From NCBI RefSeq assembly GCF_001025135.1, contig NZ_AP012323.1, forward strand, positions 1,488,001 to 1,552,000: DNA of 64,000 bases, read 5' to 3'. This document shows positions 59,150 to 64,000 of this stretch, in pieces. This DNA is from Bifidobacterium bifidum ATCC 29521 = JCM 1255 = DSM 20456 (GTDB lineage: Bacteria > Actinomycetota > Actinomycetes > Actinomycetales > Bifidobacteriaceae). Below the pieces are notes generated by a model. The model saw only the letters and a list, made by a program, of their open reading frames with translations. It had not been told where the DNA came from and searched no databases. A program made the translations under genes and the position numbers. The number at the start of each line of letters is the position of its first letter. Position 1 is the first letter of the stretch.

Positions 59150-61764
59150 GCGACACGCAAGTCGAACCGGAGAGCGGCAAAGAAAGCCGCCGCAAATGCC
59201 GTACCCACGGCAGGATGCATGCCTTGGTGCAGGACGTGAGCGTCTGGATTCACGGGCATCGCCTCGCAGTGACGTTGTCCTGCACGTTCGCGGGGCTCAA
59301 CATCGCCATGTGGATCGGCTTCGCGCTGGCCGGCCGTCCACTGCCTCTGCGCAGCCTGCGCACCAGCCTGCAGGAGTTCAACCTGCTGCATCTGCTGGCC
59401 ACGCTGCTGCTGACACGCGGAATCCTGCAGCTGCTCGTCGACACGATCGCGCTGTTGGTGATGTTCTCCATCGCCGAGACGCTGCTGGGCCGCCGCCGCA
59501 CCCTGACGGCGGCCTTCATCTGCACGCTCGCCGGGACGGCCCTGGGACTGCTGCTGTGCGGAGGCATCGCCCAACTGTTGCAGGGCACTCCGGTGGTGGG
59601 CCGCATCCGTTTCGCGCTCAGCCCGCTGACGCTGGGCGTGGGCGCGATGATGGCGGCCAGCGCGTTCACCCGCCGCCTGTGGAGGCGACGCATCCGTCTG
59701 ATCGGCTATGTGTCCATTATCATGGTTGTGATGTTCAGTGGTAATCCCGGTGACTACTGCCTGCTCGCGGCGGCGGGATTCGGCCATGTACTGGGCGCGC
59801 TGGCATCCAAGCGGAAGACCGTCCGACAGCTGGACGACACTTCGGCGGCGGATCCGCTGCACTGGCAGCTGAGCACGTCGTACGAGACCCGTCGCGTGTT
59901 CGCGGCCATCGCGCTGGTACTCACGCTCGGCCCGATCATCGCAATCTCCTCACCAACCCATATCGGCCCGTTGAGCTCATTGGGACTGATTATGAGCCCG
60001 GCCTCACCCGATGACGGCAAGCTCGCCTCCTGCCTTGCCGGCATGGCCCGCACCGACTGCTTCTTCCAGTTCAATCTGCTGCGGGTGTCCATGCCTGGGG
60101 CGGTCCTGCGTTCCCTGCTGCCGACCGCGGTGATGCTCATCATGACCTGGGGCCTGTATCGTGGCAGGCGTCTCGCCGCGTGGGCGTTCATCATCGTCGG
60201 GCTGGGGGAATCCTGCATCGCGATGCTGTACTATTTCGTGGCGCCTCTGTCTCACGCGCCGCAGGGGTTGCGTTCCCTGCTGCTGCACGGCGCGATTCCG
60301 GCGAGCATCGCCAACGTGCTGTTGCCGATGGTGTTCGCCATCGCCGTCGCCTGCTCCATGCGCCACTTCCCGATCCGCACGGACGCGGGGCGTCTGCGGC
60401 GAGGCAGCGCGGCGGTCGTCATCGCCCTGGCCGTCTGCATCGCGGCGTATCTGGGCTTCGGACTGTTGCGCCCCGGCGATTTCCGGCCTCCGGCGACATG
60501 GCATGGCCTGATGCATGAGCTGCCGTCACGGTTCATTCCCATCGGGTTCCTCAACCGCAGCAGGCCGTCGTTCCTGCCGCGCACCGTGGCCGCATCGGTG
60601 GTCGATCAGGCCGTGGGACTGGTTTTCTGGCTCGTGGTGCTGGTCGTCGCGGTCCGATGGATGCGTGAGATCCTGCTGGTCGACGGACGCGCCCGCGCCA
60701 ACGCCGGCCGCCTGGTGGAGCTGGATGGCGAGTCGATGAGCTTCATGACCACGTGGGAGGGCAACCATTACTGGTTCTCCGCCACCGGACGGTCGGCCAT
60801 GGCATACCGGGTGATCCACGGCATCGCGCTGACGACCACGGGCCCGTTCGGCGACCGTGGCGAATGGTCGTCCGACCTGCGCGAGTTCGCTCGGTTCAGC
60901 ATGCAGCAGTCATGGTCGCCCGTGCTATACAGCGTGCATCGCGAGCAGCGCGACCAGCTTGCCGCCATGGGCTGGTATTCGCTGGAGGTCGGCAGCGAGA
61001 TGGTGGTCGATCCCCGGCAATGGAAGACGACCGGCAAGAAATGGCAGGACATCCGCACCGCCATCAACAAGGCGAAACGTTCCGGCATCAGCGACGTGAT
61101 GTCGACCTTCAACGAGGCCCCGAACGACATACGCGAACAGATCGAGGAGATCTCCGAGCAGTGGGCGCAGCTCAAGGCGCTGCCGGAGATGAAGTTCACG
61201 CTGGGCGGCGTCGAGGAGCTGCACGACCCGCGCGTGCGCATCCTGTACGCGATCGACGCCGAAGGGACGGTGCTAGGCGTGACCAGCTGGCTGCCGACGT
61301 GGCGCGACGGGCGCATCATCGGCTGGACGCTTGATTTCATGCGGCATCGCACCGACAGTCCGAACGGCATCATGGAGTTCCTGATCGCGCGCATGGCGGA
61401 GCGGCTGCGTGACGAGGGGCTGGAGCACCCCGAGTGCGCCGTCGAGTTCATGAGCCTGTCCGCCGCGCCGCTGGCCGGCATGAACCCGCAGCGCGACAAT
61501 GCCGACGAGACCGGACATATGGATACCGGCACCGTCATGCTGCAGCATGCGCTGCAGATCGTGGCGGATTGGATGGAGCCCGCATACGGATTCCACTCGC
61601 TGTTCAATTTCAAACGCAAGTTCCAGCCGACCGAGGAGCCGGTGTACATCTGCTATCCCGATCCGGCCGTGCTGGCCCAAATCGGGCTGGCGGTCGTCCG
61701 CGCCTACGTGCCGTCCCTGACGGCGAAGGAGGCCATGGGCATGCTGCGCACACTGCAGCGGTAG
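59146..61764 (+). CDS. MprF-like aminoacyl-phospholipid synthase with rhomboid-like membrane half
   Basis: 872 residues. The first half has about ten to twelve helices; residues about 20-210 resemble a rhomboid fold without an obvious GxSG serine. The second half (about 520-870) is a DUF2156/GNAT-like synthase: STWEGNHYWFSATGRSAMAY-type start, IHGIALTTTGPFGDRGEW, DIRTAINKAKRSGI, EEISEQWAQLKALPEMKF, GVTSWLPTW, GWTLDFMRHR and YGFHSLFNFKRKFQP. Such enzymes add lysine or alanine from tRNA to phosphatidylglycerol, lowering surface charge. Translationally coupled to the esterase gene. Confidence 0.85.
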   Translation: MSDTQVEPESGKESRRKCRTHGRMHALVQDVSVWIHGHRLAVTLSCTFAGLNIAMWIGFALAGRPLPLRSLRTSLQEFNLLHLLATLLLTRGILQLLVDTIALLVMFSIAETLLGRRRTLTAAFICTLAGTALGLLLCGGIAQLLQGTPVVGRIRFALSPLTLGVGAMMAASAFTRRLWRRRIRLIGYVSIIMVVMFSGNPGDYCLLAAAGFGHVLGALASKRKTVRQLDDTSAADPLHWQLSTSYETRRVFAAIALVLTLGPIIAISSPTHIGPLSSLGLIMSPASPDDGKLASCLAGMARTDCFFQFNLLRVSMPGAVLRSLLPTAVMLIMTWGLYRGRRLAAWAFIIVGLGESCIAMLYYFVAPLSHAPQGLRSLLLHGAIPASIANVLLPMVFAIAVACSMRHFPIRTDAGRLRRGSAAVVIALAVCIAAYLGFGLLRPGDFRPPATWHGLMHELPSRFIPIGFLNRSRPSFLPRTVAASVVDQAVGLVFWLVVLVVAVRWMREILLVDGRARANAGRLVELDGESMSFMTTWEGNHYWFSATGRSAMAYRVIHGIALTTTGPFGDRGEWSSDLREFARFSMQQSWSPVLYSVHREQRDQLAAMGWYSLEVGSEMVVDPRQWKTTGKKWQDIRTAINKAKRSGISDVMSTFNEAPNDIREQIEEISEQWAQLKALPEMKFTLGGVEELHDPRVRILYAIDAEGTVLGVTSWLPTWRDGRIIGWTLDFMRHRTDSPNGIMEFLIARMAERLRDEGLEHPECAVEFMSLSAAPLAGMNPQRDNADETGHMDTGTVMLQHALQIVADWMEPAYGFHSLFNFKRKFQPTEEPVYICYPDPAVLAQIGLAVVRAYVPSLTAKEAMGMLRTLQR

Positions 61765-62070
61765 CCGGCCATCCGGCCCTTCATGGGTTCCGGACAATCG
61801 CCGTGACGGTCGTCGCCCGTGTACACGGCAGGGTTGCCACGCATAGAAAACAACAATCGCAGGATTTCACCATCCCAACCGTCCTCCCGGCAGCCCTGCG
61901 ACGCATTTTGGCGTGTCTCCCATAAGACGCATGTTCGGCCGATGACGATGATCGTGCACCCGCCGCGTGAATCCGGATACGGCCGGCGTGTCCATCATCT
62001 TGCCCGTATATGCGTCCGGCGGGATTTCGCAGTTCCATCGCGGACGAGCTCAACTGTTACACGGGTCAAG

Positions 62071-62210
62071 CGTCACCGTGCGTGGGTACCGTCACCGTGC
62101 GTGCCCTCGCAGTGTGACTGCGTCACGGAAATCATTGGAAAATAAGGGTTTCTACCGCCCTCGTCACTGTGCGAACCCTCGCACGGTGACGGTACCCACG
62201 CACAGTGACG
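62071..62210. repeat. Cluster of five CGTCACYGTGCG units, two inverted
   Basis: Direct copies at 62071-62082, 62090-62101 and 62162-62173; inverted copies at 62180-62191 and 62199-62210. Two units plus the bases between them (TGGGTAC) form a 31-bp arm that pairs with the distal arm with one mismatch. Confidence 0.6.
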
Positions 62211-62375
62211 GCCAGATCATTCATCAGACGAAACGGCATCCACATCGTGAAAATGACGCCATTCCAGCCCGGCCGAATCGGATGATTCGCTCCCCGGAGC
62301 CCGTCGCGAAGCAATCGGAGACTGCTCCGAAGAGCCCATCACGGAATGATGCCCCTCCATGCGCAAAAGCGACGA

Positions 62376-62393
62376 GGCCCCCGCAAGGAGGCC
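62376..62393 (-). terminator. Possible terminator after the metal-binding lipoprotein gene
   Basis: On the minus strand GGCCTCC, TTGC, GGGGGCC (one G-U pair), followed by GTCGCTTTTGC. Confidence 0.4.
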
Positions 62394-62440
62394 CCGCCGT
62401 TGAAGGAGATATAGATAGAGATAGAATCAGCGCGCCGGCA

Positions 62441-63349
62441 TCACGCCTTGGCGAACTGGTCGACGAGGGCGCTCATCCAATCGAGCAGGTTGGTGTATTC
62501 CTTCGGCATCTGCTCGGTGAGCTCGACGATCGGGACGTTGGCGCTCTTGGCGGCACCGGTGATCTGATCGGTGGTGGAGTTAGCTTCCTGCGTGTTGAAT
62601 ACCAGCATCTTGATGGAGCCGCCCTTGAGGGCGTCCTGGAACGCCTTGATGTCGGACGGGGTGGGCTCGCTCTCGTTGGCGGAGGCCTGCGCGTAGCCGG
62701 TCGGGGTGGCGTCCTTCATGTCCAGGTCGTCGGCGAGGTACCATGCGACGGATTCGGTCGCGGCGTACGGCACATCCTTGGTCTTGGCGGAGGCGTCCTT
62801 GATCTTGCTTTCCAGCTGATCCTCCTTGGCGTGCCATTCCTTATTGAGCTTGGCGTAGTCGTCCTTGTGGCTCGGGTCGGCCTTCTGATAGGCCGCGGTG
62901 ATGGCGTCGGCGGTGTTGTTGCGCACCTTGGCGGAGAACCAGACGTGCGGGTTGTCGCCTTCCTTGATGCCGGCGGTTTCGGCTGCGGTGACCAGCGTGG
63001 CCTTCGTCGCGGATGAGGCCTTGGACGCCCACGGATCGTAGTCGGCGCCGTTCACGACGGCGACCTTCGCGGTGCCGAACTTCGCGACGTCCTGGCTGGT
63101 GGGCTCGTAGTCGTGCGCTTCGACGTTGGTCTTCGTCATGATGTTGGTGACGTCGACGTGGGAGCCGCCGAGGTCCTTGGCGACGGAGCCCCACTGGTTG
63201 ATGCTGGCAACGACTTCGATGGTGCCGTTGCCGCCTTCTCCCCCGGCGGTCTTGTTGTCCTTGCTCGTTCCGCATGCCGCGACGGCCACCAGCATAGAGG
63301 CGGCCGCCACACCCGCGACGGCGCGCCTGATGATAGATGAAATCTGCAT
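62441..63349 (-). CDS. Zinc/manganese-type ABC transporter substrate-binding lipoprotein (ZnuA-like)
   Basis: 302 residues. Lipoprotein signal with lipobox LVAVAAC (Cys26), a Gly-rich spacer, then the cluster A-1 fold: EVVASINQWGSVAKDLGG, EAHDYEPTSQDVAKF (metal His), VVNGADYDPW, NPHVWFSAKVRNN (metal His), helical backbone, and VFNTQEANSTTDQI. The long His-rich loop of ZnuA is missing. Binding of Zn or Mn is inferred; the Zur-like AT palindrome upstream and the CobW-like neighbour favour Zn. Membrane and ATPase genes are not in view. Confidence 0.9.
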   Translation of the reverse strand: MQISSIIRRAVAGVAAASMLVAVAACGTSKDNKTAGGEGGNGTIEVVASINQWGSVAKDLGGSHVDVTNIMTKTNVEAHDYEPTSQDVAKFGTAKVAVVNGADYDPWASKASSATKATLVTAAETAGIKEGDNPHVWFSAKVRNNTADAITAAYQKADPSHKDDYAKLNKEWHAKEDQLESKIKDASAKTKDVPYAATESVAWYLADDLDMKDATPTGYAQASANESEPTPSDIKAFQDALKGGSIKMLVFNTQEANSTTDQITGAAKSANVPIVELTEQMPKEYTNLLDWMSALVDQFAKA

Positions 63350-63425
63350 TTGTTATTCCGTTCCTCTCCGGATGATGACGGGCTTTCTCCCGTTCTTTCG
63401 GTTCACAGTATACACGTTATTGAGA

Positions 63426-63450
63426 TTTATTATCATTATCGTTATCAAAT
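63426..63450. promoter_or_regulatory. Zur/Fur-like operator before the lipoprotein gene
   Basis: TTATTATCATTATCGTTATC: repeated TTATC words as in Fur-family boxes. It overlaps the -35 region (TGATAA) of a minus-strand promoter whose -10, TATACT, is at 63408-63413. Confidence 0.55.
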
Positions 63451-63469
63451 GGGCGTGTCGCGCGGCCGA

Positions 63470-64000
63470 TCACGCACCGACGGACGACTCGACTTCATAC
63501 AGGCCGGCGATGTCGCACAGGTCCGCCTCATGGGCGTCCTCGACCACCACGGCGCCCCGCCTGGCCACGGCGCGGATGATGTCGCGGCACGCGCATTCGC
63601 CGTCGGCATCCACATGCCGCGACAGGCAGCCCCGGCCGACCACCGGCAGCTCAAGGACATGCGTCGCCTCCCGGATCAGGCGCGACACCACCGCGCCGGT
63701 CGACCGCTCGTCGAATACGCCATCCTCGTCACCCGTGCCATACACGCACAGACGGTCGTCGTCGAAGAACCGCTCCTCGAACTCGTCCAGACCGACCGCA
63801 TTGACCACGGCCGCGACGCCCATGCCATCACCCCACGAATCAAGGCGCATCATGTCTTCGAGATACCGGGCGACCGGCGTCGCCTCCAGTCCCACCGGAA
63901 GACCCACCAGGAACACACGGGCCTGACCTCGCAGAGAGGCGAGCGTCCCGCCCGCGTCGTGCTTGACCGAGCAGCTCAGACAACAATCCGACAGATCGAA
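63470..64000 (-). CDS. CobW/COG0523-like protein, cut by window edge
   Basis: 177 codons in view, open to the right edge. The visible N-terminal piece reads FDLSDCCLSCSVKHDAGGTL; the Cys cluster resembles the CxCC metal motif of CobW-type metallochaperone GTPases. Then RVFLVGLPVGLEATPVARYL and AVVNAVGLDEFEERFF match the region after that motif. The P-loop would be outside. It ends without the usual CobW_C domain, so this may be a short form. It lies 120 bases upstream of the lipoprotein gene, on the same strand, next to the Zur-like box. Confidence 0.6.
   Translation of the reverse strand, partial: FDLSDCCLSCSVKHDAGGTLASLRGQARVFLVGLPVGLEATPVARYLEDMMRLDSWGDGMGVAAVVNAVGLDEFEERFFDDDRLCVYGTGDEDGVFDERSTGAVVSRLIREATHVLELPVVGRGCLSRHVDADGECACRDIIRAVARRGAVVVEDAHEADLCDIAGLYEVESSVGA

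Larger units (their letters stand above)
61765..62440. other. Gene-free interval with repeats and a possible GT2 remnant
   Basis: No intact gene. AGVSIILPVYASGG at about 61975-62020 (plus) looks like the start of a family-2 glycosyltransferase, but no matching continuation follows. The rest is the repeat cluster at 62071-62210 and a hairpin after the metal-binding lipoprotein gene. Confidence 0.4.

Noticed and set aside
61967..62060. GVSIILPVYASGG stretch like a family-2 glycosyltransferase start
   Set aside because: Only about 14 residues match; no later motifs follow in any frame, so a gene call is unsafe.

Overview
The window reads as a Bifidobacterium chromosome, most like B. bifidum or a close relative. 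Evidence: GC-rich coding with actinobacterial gene content; the order rpsL-rpsG-fusA-tuf; a one-chain PurL; and a GH110 blood-group-B alpha-galactosidase with an NPCBM-type module, the architecture described for B. bifidum. The species is an inference; the genus is fairly secure.

Layout. 1-5.5 kb: edge-truncated ftsK, a Fic-fold protein, miaA and miaB. 5.5-11.6 kb: a small alarmone synthetase, an EamA transporter, a Bax-inhibitor-like membrane protein, a DUF5067-type protein, and a NarL-type kinase/regulator pair. 11.7-13.8 kb: a DUF262-RAMA protein. 14-21.6 kb: a minus-strand cluster efp-nusB-carA-carB-(pyrF-like/gmk). 21.6-23.9 kb: an AT-richer accessory island holding a Cys-rich peptide gene, divergent from a small protein with a LanKC-like stretch and an MFS exporter. 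23.9-31.4 kb: a sortase-anchored phytase-like protein, the str operon and tRNA-His. 31.5-32.2 kb: a gene-free segment bounded by a promoter and a terminator. 32.2-38.7 kb: a threonine-aldolase-like enzyme, a GT4 glycosyltransferase and the GH110 protein. 39-55 kb: purine genes purT, purC, purL, purF, purM and purD, interrupted by membrane proteins, a MUG-type glycosylase, a LysR remnant, a VOC protein and a Y-family polymerase pair. 55-61.8 kb: cell-envelope genes (LtaS-like, esterase, MprF-like). 62.4 kb to the end: a zinc-type binding lipoprotein and a CobW-like protein next to a Zur/Fur-like AT palindrome.

Most notable: (i) the Cys-rich peptide / LanKC-like / MFS island; (ii) a PyrF domain that lacks its catalytic Lys and Asp and is fused in frame to guanylate kinase, with an internal Shine-Dalgarno; (iii) two 10-base poly-G tracts, one in the GH110 signal-peptide codons and one in the likely promoter of the glycosyltransferase; (iv) a likely structured noncoding transcript at about 31.68-32.13 kb; (v) a 21-bp motif shared by the purC and purF leaders.

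Caution: miaA, the alarmone synthetase and the LanKC-like gene each carry a single-base indel in a three-base homopolymer, and a fourth may lie near 47.085 kb. In conserved genes this suggests assembly or sequencing errors as much as true pseudogenes.
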